Shown: piece after piece, positions 5,883 to 12,679 of the stretch
Position numbering within the stretch: position 1 is the first letter of the stretch
How the letters are laid out: each line of letters begins with the position of its first letter
Assembly (NCBI GenBank): GCA_041625325.1
Contig: JBFJTN010000087.1
Span: 1-12,679 of the forward strand
Length of the DNA: 12,679 nt
Direction: 5' to 3'
From: Oceanococcus sp041625325
GTDB taxonomy: Bacteria > Pseudomonadota > Gammaproteobacteria > Nevskiales > Oceanococcaceae
Made by a program: the position numbers and the translations under genes
Notes under the pieces: model-generated
What the model was told of the DNA's origin: nothing
Seen by the model: the letters and a program-made list of their open reading frames with translations, nothing else
Database searches by the model: none

Positions 5883-7226
5883 ACGACGCCAGTACGAATC
5901 CCACGGGCGGATCACAACATCTCGCGCTCGCGGCTCAGCCGCGCGGCCCTGCACACCCTCTACGGCCTGAAGGACGCCGGTTACGACGCCCTGCTGGTAG
6001 GCGGCAGCGTGCGTGACCTGCTGCTCGGTCTGGATCCGAAAGACTTCGATGTCGCCACCAACGCGCTGCCCGAGGAGGTCAAGGACGTCTTCAAGCGCAG
6101 CCGCCTGATCGGCCGGCGCTTTCGCCTGGCCCATGTGCGTCTGGGGCCGGAGGTGATCGAGGTGGCGACCTTCCGTTCGGCGCCGCGCACCCCGGACGAA
6201 AGCGACATCGAGGACGAGGACAACGGCACGGAGGACACCGACAACGGGGCCGGCGGTGATGCCGCGCACGTGCTGGACGACAGCGGCCGGATCCTGCGCG
6301 ACAACGTCTACGGCAGCCTGGAAGAAGATGCCTTCCGGCGCGATTTCACGGTCAATGCGCTGTACTACGACATCCGTGATTTCGCCGTGGTCGATTACGT
6401 CGGCGGAATCGAGGATCTGCAGGCCCGGCGGCTGCGCCTGATCGGCGACCCGGCCACCCGCTATCGGGAGGACCCGGTGCGGATGCTGCGGGCGGTGCGT
6501 TTCGCCAGCAAGCTGGGCTTCACCATCGACGAGTCGGCCTGCGCGCCGATCCATGAACTGAAGCACCTGCTGGTCGACGTGCCGCCGGCCCGGCTGTTCG
6601 AGGAGTGCCTGAAGCTGTTCCTGAACGCGGACGCCGAAGCCAACTTCGATGGCCTGCAGCATTACGGCCTGTTCGAGCAGATGTTCCCGCAGGTGGCGGA
6701 CGGGCTGGACAGCGAGGCCGGTGAGCTGGCCGAGCGCCTGATCCGCCTGGCGCTGCGCAGCACGGCCGAGCGCGTGCGGGCGGACAAATCGGTCACGCCG
6801 GGCTTTCTTTTCGCCGCCTTCTTCTGGCTGCCGGTGGAGGTGCGTGCCCAGGCCCTGGCGGCTGAAGGCATGCCACGGGCCCAGGCGCTGGCTGCGGCCT
6901 GCGACCAGGTGATGAGCGAGCAGAGCAGCCGGGTCGCGATCCCGCGGCGCTTTTCCGGCATGCAGGCCGACATCTGGCACATGCAGGTGCGCTTCGAGGC
7001 GCGCCGCGGCAAGCGGCCTTTCCGCCTGATGGAGCACAAGCGCTTCCGCGCCGCCTATGACTTCCTGCTGCTGCGCGCCGAGGCCGGTGACGCGCCGCAG
7101 GAACTGGCGGACTGGTGGACCCGCTTCCAGGAGGTGAGCGACGAGGAGCGGCAGGAGATGGCCCAGAGCGCGCCCGGGCAGGAGGGTGGCGGCGGGCGTC
7201 GCCGTCGTCGGCGCCGTCGCCGCTGA
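5880..7226 (+). CDS. pcnB: Poly(A) polymerase I
   Basis: Adds 3' poly(A) tails to RNA, promoting mRNA and small-RNA decay. With the ATT start the protein has 448 residues. It shows the nucleotidyltransferase signature LLVGGSVRDLLLG (38-50), metal-binding D55 and D57 in DFDVAT, a third acidic residue D155 in RRDFTVNALYYD, and the RNA-binding block YREDPVRMLRAVRFASKLGF. The early residues IPRADHNISRSRLS match the E. coli IPREQHAISRKDIS region. This distinguishes it from CCA-adding enzyme, as do its position before folK and its basic C-terminus of nine consecutive arginines. Between the first Asp pair and D155 there is an acidic insertion made of two 7-residue repeats (EDEDNGT, EDTDNGA). folK begins on the base after the stop, suggesting coupling. 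Identity is very secure; the start is probable. Confidence 0.95.
   Translation: MTTPVRIPRADHNISRSRLSRAALHTLYGLKDAGYDALLVGGSVRDLLLGLDPKDFDVATNALPEEVKDVFKRSRLIGRRFRLAHVRLGPEVIEVATFRSAPRTPDESDIEDEDNGTEDTDNGAGGDAAHVLDDSGRILRDNVYGSLEEDAFRRDFTVNALYYDIRDFAVVDYVGGIEDLQARRLRLIGDPATRYREDPVRMLRAVRFASKLGFTIDESACAPIHELKHLLVDVPPARLFEECLKLFLNADAEANFDGLQHYGLFEQMFPQVADGLDSEAGELAERLIRLALRSTAERVRADKSVTPGFLFAAFFWLPVEVRAQALAAEGMPRAQALAAACDQVMSEQSSRVAIPRRFSGMQADIWHMQVRFEARRGKRPFRLMEHKRFRAAYDFLLLRAEAGDAPQELADWWTRFQEVSDEERQEMAQSAPGQEGGGGRRRRRRRRR
6210..6251 (+). repeat. Two-copy 21-base tandem repeat in pcnB
   Basis: Bases 6210-6230 and 6231-6251 are imperfect tandem copies that encode EDEDNGT and EDTDNGA. They form most of an acidic insertion absent from the corresponding part of E. 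coli PcnB. The insertion is in frame and lies between the first catalytic Asp pair and the third acidic residue, probably as a surface loop. Confidence 0.75.
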
Positions 7227-7733
7227 ATGCGCTCGCCGCTCAGCTTCGTCGGCCTGGGCAGCAATCTGGACGACCCCCCGGCTCAGTTGCGCTCGGCCCT
7301 GGCCGCACTGGCCCGGCAGCAGGCCTGCGAACTGCTGGCGATATCGCCTTTCTACCGCAGTGCGGCGCTCACCCCGCCGGGTGATCCCCGGCCGCAGCCG
7401 GATTACTGCAATGCCGTGGTCGCCCTGCGCAGCGCCCTGCCCCCGGGCGAGCTGCTGCAGATGCTGCTGGCCATCGAGAAGGCCCACGGCCGGGAACGTC
7501 AGGCGGATCAACGCTGGCAGCCGCGGCCGCTGGACCTGGATCTGCTGAGCTGCGGTCGCCAGATCGTCCAGCAGGCGCGTTTGCGCCTGCCGCATCCGGA
7601 GCTGGCCGCGCGCCGTTTCGTGCTGCAGCCCTGGGCGGATCTGGCCCCGGGTTTCGCGCCGCCGGGTCATGCGCAGCTGGCGCATCTGCTGGGGCAGCTG
7701 ACGTGCCCGCCGCTGCAGCGCTGGGGCGACTGA
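7227..7733 (+). CDS. folK: 2-amino-4-hydroxy-6-hydroxymethyldihydropteridine diphosphokinase (HPPK)
   Basis: Transfers pyrophosphate from ATP to 6-hydroxymethyl-7,8-dihydropterin, the step before dihydropteroate synthase in folate synthesis; cytosolic. The 168-residue protein carries FVGLGSNLDDP at the N-terminus, the pterin-site QPDYCNAVV, HGRER-x5-RWQPRPLDLDLL with the two magnesium-binding aspartates D103 and D105, and LPHPELAARRFVLQPWADLAP. Its length is normal for the family. The ATG follows the pcnB stop with no intervening base, so it probably relies on translational coupling. Its place between pcnB and panB is conserved in Pseudomonas and Xanthomonas relatives. Nothing appears broken. 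Confidence 0.96.
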   Translation: MRSPLSFVGLGSNLDDPPAQLRSALAALARQQACELLAISPFYRSAALTPPGDPRPQPDYCNAVVALRSALPPGELLQMLLAIEKAHGRERQADQRWQPRPLDLDLLSCGRQIVQQARLRLPHPELAARRFVLQPWADLAPGFAPPGHAQLAHLLGQLTCPPLQRWGD

Positions 7734-7776
7734 GTCCGGTGGCCGGCGGTCTCCACATGGGGCCGGTCAAGCGCGG

Positions 7777-7782
7777 TATCAT
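7777..7782 (+). promoter_or_regulatory. Possible -10 box upstream of panB
   Basis: TATCAT (five of six bases match TATAAT) lies 30 bases before the panB ATG in the 78-base gap after folK. No good -35 box sits at the right distance. This is weak evidence for a panB promoter; read-through from pcnB-folK is equally possible. Confidence 0.25.
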
Positions 7783-7811
7783 GAGCGGTCCTTTGTCCGA
7801 CACTCGATTGC

Positions 7812-8639
7812 ATGTATCCATCCACCGCTGACGGCAGCGTCCAGCCGCTGACGCTGCAGGATTTCGCGCGCATGCGCGCCGAAGGCGAGAAGATCGCCTG
7901 CCTGACCGCCTATGACGCCAGCTTTGCCAAGCTGGAAGATGCCGCAGGCGTGGAATGGGTGCTGGTCGGCGACTCGCTGGGCATGGTGATCCATGGCCAG
8001 CCCAGCACCGTGGCGGTCAGCGTCGACGACATCGTCTACCACTGCCGGGCCACCGCCCACGGGCTGCAGCGCGGCTTCCTGGTCGCGGACATGCCCTTCC
8101 TGAGCTTTTCCACCCCGGATGAGGCCATGTTCAATGCCCGGCGCCTGATGCAGCAGGGTTACGCCAAGATGGTGAAACTCGAGGGCGGGGCGGTGCAGGC
8201 CGAGATCGTCGAGTTCCTGACCAAGCGGGGCGTCCCGGTCTGCGGGCATCTCGGTCTGCGGCCGCAGCTGATCCACAAGCTGGGTGGTTTCAAGGTGCAG
8301 GGTCGTGACGATCGGGTCGCCGCCGAAATGATCGAGGACGCCAAGATCCTGGAGCAGGCGGGGGCCGACATGCTGCTGCTGGAGTGTGTGCCGAATTCCC
8401 TGGCGCGCAAGATCACCGAGGCGGCCGGCGTGCCGGTGATCGGGATCGGTGCCGGGCCGGATGTGGACGGGCAGATTCTGGTGCTGCACGACATCCTCGG
8501 GGTCAGCCGCGGCCGCCGACCGCGCTTCGTTCGTGATTTCCTGGAAGGCACGGGTGATGTGGAAGCCGCGATCCGGGCCTATGTGCAGGCCGTCAAATCC
8601 CGGGAATATCCCGATGTCGAGCATAGTTTCGGCGGCTGA
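7812..8639 (+). CDS. panB: 3-methyl-2-oxobutanoate (ketopantoate) hydroxymethyltransferase
   Basis: First committed step of pantothenate synthesis: transfers a hydroxymethyl group from methylene-tetrahydrofolate to 2-oxoisovalerate, giving ketopantoate. The 275 residues match the family throughout. Visible features are LTAYDASFAK, VLVGDSLGMV with metal ligand D54, VADMPFLSF with D93 (39 residues on, the same spacing as D45/D84 in E. coli), VKLEGG, GHLGLRPQ, and the catalytic Glu in LLLECVP (E191). VIGIGAGPDVDGQILVLHD-type sequence follows. The ATG at 7812 has only a weak ribosome site. The end overlaps the start of panC by 26 bases. Dependence on a folate cofactor gives a metabolic link to folK just upstream. 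Very secure. Confidence 0.97.
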   Translation: MYPSTADGSVQPLTLQDFARMRAEGEKIACLTAYDASFAKLEDAAGVEWVLVGDSLGMVIHGQPSTVAVSVDDIVYHCRATAHGLQRGFLVADMPFLSFSTPDEAMFNARRLMQQGYAKMVKLEGGAVQAEIVEFLTKRGVPVCGHLGLRPQLIHKLGGFKVQGRDDRVAAEMIEDAKILEQAGADMLLLECVPNSLARKITEAAGVPVIGIGAGPDVDGQILVLHDILGVSRGRRPRFVRDFLEGTGDVEAAIRAYVQAVKSREYPDVEHSFGG

Positions 8640-9495
8640 GCCGCCGGTCGTCGGGGACATCGCCGGCCTGCGCCGGCAGCTCGATGCCTGGCGCCGTGGC
8701 GGTCAGCGCATTGCCTTCGTGCCGACCATGGGCAGCCTGCATGAGGGGCATCTCGCCCTGGTCAGCGAGGCGCGCCGTCGGGCCGATCGGGTGGTGGTCA
8801 GCATCTTCGTCAATCCCCTGCAATTCGCGGCCGGCGAGGATTTTTCCGCCTATCCGCGCAGCCTGGAGGCGGACCGAAGCCGGCTGGCGCCGCTGGGCGT
8901 GGACCTGCTGTTCGCGCCCAGCGAGCAGGAACTGTATCCGCGCGGTCGCGAGGGCCTGACCCAGGTGATCGTGCCCGGCCTGTCCGGGCAGCTTTGCGGC
9001 GCCTGGCGCGACGGTCACTTCGAGGGCGTGACCACGGTGGTCAGCCTGCTGTTTCATGTGGTGCAGCCGGACATCGCCGTGTTCGGGGAGAAGGACTACC
9101 AGCAGCTGGCGATCATCCGGCGCATGGTCAGCGACCTGCACTTTCCGGTCGAGGTGGTGGGTGTGCCCACCGCGCGCGAGGCCAGCGGTCTGGCCCTGAG
9201 TTCGCGCAATGCCTTTCTCAGCCCGGCCCAGCGCAAGCAGGCGGCGCGTATCCATCAGGCGCTGCAGGCCGCGGCCCGGGCGCTGCAGGACGGACGGCGC
9301 GACTTTTCCGCGATCGAGGAACAGGCCTTGCAGGAGTTGCGGGCGGCGGGTCTGGAGCCGCAGTTTTTCGAGATTCGCCAGACCGATTTGCGGCCCCCGG
9401 ATGACGCAACGCAGCAATTTGTTATCCTGACGGCGGCCAGGCTGGGGAGCACCCGCCTGATCGACAACCTGAGCGTGAACTGCGCCGGCGCTTGA
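8614..9495 (+). CDS. panC: Pantothenate synthetase (pantoate-beta-alanine ligase)
   Basis: ATP-dependent condensation of pantoate with beta-alanine, through a pantoyl-adenylate, to give pantothenate. The 293-residue protein has FVPTMGSLHEGH (about 36-46) with the nucleotide-binding HxGH-type motif, VSIFVNPLQF, the ATP-site FGEKDYQQL (about 157-164), and the late signature REASGLALSSRNAFLSP. The open frame extends further upstream into panB, but the ATG at 8614 gives a normal family length and has GGGA about 8 bases before it; earlier starts would add unrelated sequence. The resulting 26-base overlap with panB suggests coupled translation. It uses the products of PanB (after ketopantoate reduction) and of PanD, encoded downstream. 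No panE-like reductase is in the window. Secure. Confidence 0.96.
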   Translation: MSSIVSAAEPPVVGDIAGLRRQLDAWRRGGQRIAFVPTMGSLHEGHLALVSEARRRADRVVVSIFVNPLQFAAGEDFSAYPRSLEADRSRLAPLGVDLLFAPSEQELYPRGREGLTQVIVPGLSGQLCGAWRDGHFEGVTTVVSLLFHVVQPDIAVFGEKDYQQLAIIRRMVSDLHFPVEVVGVPTAREASGLALSSRNAFLSPAQRKQAARIHQALQAAARALQDGRRDFSAIEEQALQELRAAGLEPQFFEIRQTDLRPPDDATQQFVILTAARLGSTRLIDNLSVNCAGA

Positions 9496-9520
9496 AGCGC
9501 GCTCTGCGCACCGCTAAACT
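9492..9520 (+). promoter_or_regulatory. Candidate sigma-70 promoter for panD-pgi
   Basis: TTGAAG (9492-9497) and TAAACT (9515-9520) are separated by exactly 17 bases. Each matches four of six consensus positions. The -35 overlaps the panC stop. A start near 9527 would give a panD leader of about 75 bases containing the hairpin at 9534-9562. The evidence is positional only. Confidence 0.4.
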
Positions 9521-9533
9521 CGCGGGTCCCCCG

Positions 9534-9562
9534 GCCGGCGCCCGGATGGCAAACGGGCCGGC
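9534..9562 (+). other. GC-rich hairpin in the panD leader
   Basis: GCCGG-CG-CCCG (9534-9544) pairs with CGGGCCGGC (9554-9562), leaving a 2-base bulge and a 9-base loop. No T-run follows. It lies in the 106-base gap between panC and panD. It could be a weak attenuator or simply chance structure in GC-rich DNA. Confidence 0.35.
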
Positions 9563-9601
9563 AAGTTGCTGAAAAGCAAGGAATTATTTGAGAGGTCTGC
9601 C

Positions 9602-9982
9602 ATGCAACTCACCCTGTTGAAAGCCAAACTGCACCGCGCCTGCGTGACTCACGCGGAACTCGATTACGAGGGTTCCTGTGCGATTGATGGCGATCTCCTG
9701 GACGCCGCGGGCATCCGCGAGTACGAGCAGATCCAGATCTACAACCTGGGCAATGGCGAGCGCTTCGAGACCTATGCGATCCGGGCCGAACACGGCTCGC
9801 GGATCATTTCGGTCAATGGGGCGGCTGCGCACAAGGCCCGGGTGGGCGATCGCGTCATCATCTGCGCCTATGTGGGCATGAGCGCGGCCGAGGCGGAAAT
9901 CCACAAGCCCAAGCTGGTCTATCTGGATGAGCGCAATCACGTGACCCACACGCGCAATACCATCCCGGTGCAGGCCGCCTGA
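9602..9982 (+). CDS. panD: Aspartate 1-decarboxylase proenzyme
   Basis: Pyruvoyl-dependent enzyme that makes beta-alanine from L-aspartate for PanC. The 126-residue proenzyme has the self-cleavage site in YEGSCAID: chain cutting between G24 and S25 turns Ser25 into the pyruvoyl group. Substrate-site residues in KLHRACVTHAELDYEG and the conserved RIISVNGAAAH block are present. An in-frame TTG lies further upstream at 9566, but the ATG at 9602 has GAGAGG six bases before it and gives the usual family start (MQLTLLKAKLHR). It lies 106 bases after panC with its own candidate promoter, so it may be partly independent of panBC. Maturation in enterics needs PanM/PanZ, which is not in the window. Very secure. 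Confidence 0.97.
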   Translation: MQLTLLKAKLHRACVTHAELDYEGSCAIDGDLLDAAGIREYEQIQIYNLGNGERFETYAIRAEHGSRIISVNGAAAHKARVGDRVIICAYVGMSAAEAEIHKPKLVYLDERNHVTHTRNTIPVQAA

Positions 9983-10015
9983 GGCGGATGCCCCTCCCGT
10001 GATGCCGGATCGCGG

Positions 10016-11587
10016 ATGACTCATCTCTCCAGTGCGCAGAGCAGCCCGCGACTCCGCGAGGAGGCCGCGCGCTGGCAGGCCCTGCGTCTGGATGAGGTGA
10101 TCGATGCGGACCCGGCGGCACGTGCGGCGCTGGCGGTCGAGGCCGCCGGCCTGCGCCTGGACTATTCGCGTCAGCGGCTTGACCCGCAGGTGATGCGGAT
10201 GCTGCTGTCGCTGGCGGATGACTGCGACCTGGAACAGGGCATCAAGCGGCTGCTGGGCGGCGAAACCCTCAACAACAGCGAGCAGCGTCCTGCCTGGCAC
10301 AGCGCCTTGCGCGCCGAGCCGCCGCCAGCGGCGGTGGCCGAGGCTGTCCGCGACGAGCGGGCGCGTCTGCGGGCCTTTGTCGAGGCGATCCATACCGGGC
10401 GTTGCGTCAATGCCGCCGGTGAGCCCTACACCGATGTGATCAACATCGGCATCGGCGGCTCCGACCTCGGGCCCAGGCTGGTTCACCATGCCCTGCAGCG
10501 GGTCGACAGCCCGATGCGGGCGCATTTCGTCGGCAATCTCGATTCGGCCCGTCTGGACCAGTTGCTGGCCGGGCTGGATGCGCGGCGCTGCCTCTGCGTG
10601 GTGGTGTCCAAGTCCTTCACCACCGACGAGACCATGCGCTGCGCGACCCGCGTGCGCGAGTGGCTGAGCGGGCAGGGCGGCGATGTGGCGCGGCAGTGCG
10701 TGGCGGTCAGCGCGCGGCCGCAGCTGGCCAATGAATTCGGCATCGTGAACGAGCAGATCTTCGCGATGTGGGACTGGGTCGGCGGGCGCTATTCCCTGTG
10801 GTCGGCGGTGGGTCTGAGCACTGCGCTGGCCCTGGGCTGGTCGGCGTTCGAATCGCTGCTGGCCGGCGCCGCTGCGATGGACCGGCATTTCGGCGAGGCG
10901 CCGCTGTCGCACAATCTGCCGGTGATCTGGGCGCTGATCGCGATCTGGAACCGCAATTTCCTGGGCTATCCCAGTCAGGCGACCGTACCCTACTGCGACG
11001 GCCTGGAGCCGCTGCCGGACTGGCTGCAGCAGCTCGATATGGAGAGCAACGGCAAATCGGTCGGCCGGGATGGCGAGGTTTTGCCGCATGCCTGCTGTCC
11101 GGTGCAGTGGGGCGGGGTGGGCACCAATGTCCAGCACGCCTTCTTCCAGCTGCTGCACCAGGGCGATGCCCATCCGGTGGACTTCATCCTGCCGCTCAGG
11201 CTGCCGGGCGCGGACGCGACCATGCAGCGCGCCCTGCTTGGCAACGCCCTGGCCCAGTCCGCCGCCCTGAGTCACGGTCGCGACCTGTCCGGCGATGCCG
11301 CGCTGTCGCCGGCCGAGCAGGCCTGGCGTCACTGCCCCGGCAACCGGCCATCCAGCCTGATCTGGCTGGATGAACTGAGTCCGGAAGGTCTCGGCGCGCT
11401 GCTCGCGGCCTACGAGCATCGCTGCTTCGTGCAGGGCTGGATCTGGGGCCTGAACAGCTTCGATCAGTTCGGCGTGGAGCTGGGCAAGCAGCTGGCCAGG
11501 GGCATCAGTGCAGGCCTGGAGGGTGATGACGCGGCCTGGCCCGATGCCCTGCTGGCCAGGCAGGCCCAGCGGCTGAAGTCGATCTGA
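10016..11587 (+). CDS. pgi: Glucose-6-phosphate isomerase
   Basis: Interconverts glucose 6-phosphate and fructose 6-phosphate in glycolysis and gluconeogenesis. The 523 residues include INIGIGGSDLGPRL, the phosphate-binding VVSKSFTTDET, FAMWDWVGGRYSLWSAVGLS, and the catalytic residues: E343 in MESNGKSVG, H374 in GTNVQHAFFQL, and K491 in FGVELGKQLA. The 31-residue E-to-H spacing equals that of E. coli (355/386). The protein is about 26 residues shorter than E. coli Pgi, as in other short gammaproteobacterial forms. The ATG at 10016 is the only suitable start in the 33-base gap after panD, though its ribosome site is poor, so coupling with panD is likely. It has no direct role in pantothenate synthesis; the linkage is conserved but unexplained. 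Confidence 0.97.
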   Translation: MTHLSSAQSSPRLREEAARWQALRLDEVIDADPAARAALAVEAAGLRLDYSRQRLDPQVMRMLLSLADDCDLEQGIKRLLGGETLNNSEQRPAWHSALRAEPPPAAVAEAVRDERARLRAFVEAIHTGRCVNAAGEPYTDVINIGIGGSDLGPRLVHHALQRVDSPMRAHFVGNLDSARLDQLLAGLDARRCLCVVVSKSFTTDETMRCATRVREWLSGQGGDVARQCVAVSARPQLANEFGIVNEQIFAMWDWVGGRYSLWSAVGLSTALALGWSAFESLLAGAAAMDRHFGEAPLSHNLPVIWALIAIWNRNFLGYPSQATVPYCDGLEPLPDWLQQLDMESNGKSVGRDGEVLPHACCPVQWGGVGTNVQHAFFQLLHQGDAHPVDFILPLRLPGADATMQRALLGNALAQSAALSHGRDLSGDAALSPAEQAWRHCPGNRPSSLIWLDELSPEGLGALLAAYEHRCFVQGWIWGLNSFDQFGVELGKQLARGISAGLEGDDAAWPDALLARQAQRLKSI

Positions 11588-11603
11588 CCGCGCCTGGACG
11601 CGG
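11588..11603. terminator. Small hairpin between convergent pgi and queG
   Basis: CCGCG (11588-11592) and CGCGG (11599-11603) can pair around CCTGGA in the 19-base gap between the two convergent stop codons. There is no T-run on either strand, so termination is only a positional guess. Confidence 0.25.
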
Positions 11604-11606
11604 CGC

Positions 11607-12674
11607 CTAGCCGGCGGCCCGCGCCTGCAGCTGCGCCAGCGCCCAGTCGATGTGTTCGCGCAGCAGTTCGTCCGCGTCGTCCCGGCGCAGCTGCAATGCC
11701 TGCATGGCGGCTTCGTCGGCCGGTCCGTTGCCGATGGCCACCGCCAGATTGCGCAGCCAGCCGCGGTAGCCCACCCGGCGGATCGCCATGCCTTGCGTGC
11801 GCTCCAGAAAGTCCGCCTCACTCCAGCCAAACAGCTCCAGCAGCCGGGCCTGATCCAGGCCGTGACGCACGGTGAAATCGGCGGTGGCGCCGGGCTGGCT
11901 GTCGCGGTTGTAGGGGCAGACCAGCTGGCAGTCATCGCAGCCGAAGATGCGGTTGCCGATGGCCGGGCGCAGCGACAGCGGAATGGCGTCCTTGAGTTCT
12001 ATGGTGAGGTAAGAGATGCAGCGGCGGGCATCCAGCTGGCCGCCGGGCAGGATCGCGCCGGTCGGGCAGGCCCGGATGCAGGCCTGACAGGCGCCGCAGC
12101 CGTTCTGCGCCGGCGGCTGGCGGCTGGGTGGCAGGTCCAGGTCGGTGAACAGCTCGCCGAGGAAGAAATAGGAGCCCTGCTGCGCGTCCAGCAGCAGGGT
12201 GTGCTTGCCGAACCAGCCCAGGCTGGCGTCGCGGGCCAGGGCTTTCTCCAGCACCGGGGCGCTGTCGGCAAAGGCGCGGTGACCGAAGGGGCCGATCCGC
12301 TCCTGCAGGCGGCGGGCCAGTGTGCGCAACTTGCCGCGCACCACCTTGTGATAGTCCCGACCCAGCGCATAGCGGCTGACATAGGCGCGGCGGGGGTCCT
12401 TCAGCACCGCGCGGGCCGGCATTGCTTCCGGCCAGTAGGGCAGGCGGACCGAGATCACGCTGAGGGTGCCCGGCACCAGCTGTGCCGGATCGGCGCGCAG
12501 CTCCTGGTTGCGGGCCAGATAGTCCATTTCGCCATGCAGGCCGGCGGCGACCCAGCGGCGCATCAGGGCATCATCGGTGGCCAGATCCGCGCGGCTGACC
12601 GCCAGCCCGCTGAAGCCCAGCTCGCCGCTCCAGTCTTGCAGCAGCTTCACTATCCTGTCGGGATCAAGGCTCAC
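11607..12674 (-). CDS. queG: Epoxyqueuosine reductase
   Basis: Last step of tRNA queuosine synthesis: reduces epoxyqueuosine at the wobble base, using cobalamin and two [4Fe-4S] clusters; cytosolic. The 355 residues carry the N-terminal block LHGEMDYLARN followed by SVISVRLPY, RDYHKVVRGKL, the proposed proton-donor Asp D137 in FADSAPVLEKALA, GWFGKHTLLL, and the cluster motif CGACQACIRACP (C193, C196, C199, C203). C219 in RRCISYLTIELK and CDDCQLVCPYN (C246, C249, C253) supply the remaining cysteines. A HEAT-like C-terminal region (RRVGYRGWLRNLAVAIGN onward) follows. The start is taken as GTG at 12674-12672, matching the usual family N-terminus, but only 5 bases are visible before it, so its ribosome site and any earlier start cannot be judged. 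It is convergent with pgi. Identity is very secure. Confidence 0.95.
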   Translation of the reverse strand: MSLDPDRIVKLLQDWSGELGFSGLAVSRADLATDDALMRRWVAAGLHGEMDYLARNQELRADPAQLVPGTLSVISVRLPYWPEAMPARAVLKDPRRAYVSRYALGRDYHKVVRGKLRTLARRLQERIGPFGHRAFADSAPVLEKALARDASLGWFGKHTLLLDAQQGSYFFLGELFTDLDLPPSRQPPAQNGCGACQACIRACPTGAILPGGQLDARRCISYLTIELKDAIPLSLRPAIGNRIFGCDDCQLVCPYNRDSQPGATADFTVRHGLDQARLLELFGWSEADFLERTQGMAIRRVGYRGWLRNLAVAIGNGPADEAAMQALQLRRDDADELLREHIDWALAQLQARAAG

Positions 12675-12679
12675 GGCGG
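12661..12679. repeat. 19-base exact direct repeat, copy 2 (window edge, start of queG)
   Basis: Second copy of GGATCAAGGCTCACGGCGG, identical to 4543-4561. Here it covers, in reverse, the GTG start and first codons of queG (MSLDP). Because the copy ends exactly at the last base of the window, its true right end is unknown. Confidence 0.9.

Noticed and set aside
5874..7685. A 603-residue minus-strand open frame opposite pcnB and folK
   Set aside because: Antisense to two secure genes, compositionally biased and without any family signature; a GC-driven shadow.
7741..7764. GGCC-GGCC inverted repeat between folK and panB as a terminator
   Set aside because: Only a 4-bp stem with a large loop and no T-run; expected by chance at this GC content.
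8449..8613. Upstream extension of panC into panB
   Set aside because: The extra residues are an out-of-frame reading of panB, and PanC family proteins begin close to the ATG at 8614.
9584..11935. A very long open frame on the minus strand opposite panD, pgi and the end of queG
   Set aside because: It lies antisense to well-identified genes, its translation is low-complexity Arg/Pro/Ala/Gly-rich, and it has no recognisable domain. Such frames are expected in GC-rich coding DNA.
1..12679. CRISPR arrays, insertion sequences, tRNA genes or phage genes
   Set aside because: No regularly spaced short repeats, transposase or integrase motifs, tRNA-like cloverleaf or phage-type proteins were seen; nearly every base is in a recognised chromosomal gene.

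Overview
This GC-rich window looks like chromosome from a gammaproteobacterium. It carries two gene blocks on the + strand and one convergent gene at the right edge. The order pcnB-folK-panB-panC-panD-pgi is one I know from both Pseudomonas and Xanthomonas relatives, so it supports Gammaproteobacteria (perhaps a Lysobacterales-like lineage) without fixing a genus. There are no mobile elements, tRNA or rRNA genes or CRISPR arrays, and no gap between genes exceeds 160 bases.

Left block (1-5788): chemosensory genes. A 5'-truncated chemoreceptor with tandem PAS domains ends in a CheR-docking pentapeptide (HWAEF). It is followed by cheR, cheD and cheB, the last three linked by 4-base stop/start overlaps, and then by a small two-helix membrane transducer. 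The order receptor-cheR-cheD-cheB, the pentapeptide and the Aer2-like PAS motifs match the P. aeruginosa Che2 (F7-type) cluster built around the oxygen receptor Aer2. Both PAS repeats keep the His and Trp at the 49-residue spacing that I recall for the Aer2 heme ligand and oxygen-stabilising residue. The proteins would form one adaptation module: CheR methylates, CheB demethylates and deamidates, and CheD deamidates the receptors. No cheA, cheW or cheY is present; they may lie upstream.

Middle block (5822-11587): poly(A) polymerase (pcnB), folate synthesis (folK), the three core pantothenate genes (panB, panC, panD) and glucose-6-phosphate isomerase (pgi). pcnB has no ATG. The best-supported start is ATT preceded by GGAG, matching the AUU start known for E. 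coli pcnB. Its leader has a TATAAT box followed at once by a strong hairpin. A candidate promoter lies before panD.

Right edge (11607-12674, minus strand): queG, epoxyqueuosine reductase, convergent with pgi. Its putative GTG start lies 5 bases from the edge, inside a 19-base sequence that is repeated exactly near the end of cheB.

Most genes are confidently identified housekeeping or chemotaxis genes. The points most worth following are the tandem heme-PAS receptor, the small HAMP-less transducer with a CheZ-like D-x3-Q motif and a VELF tail shared with CheD, and the ATT start of pcnB.
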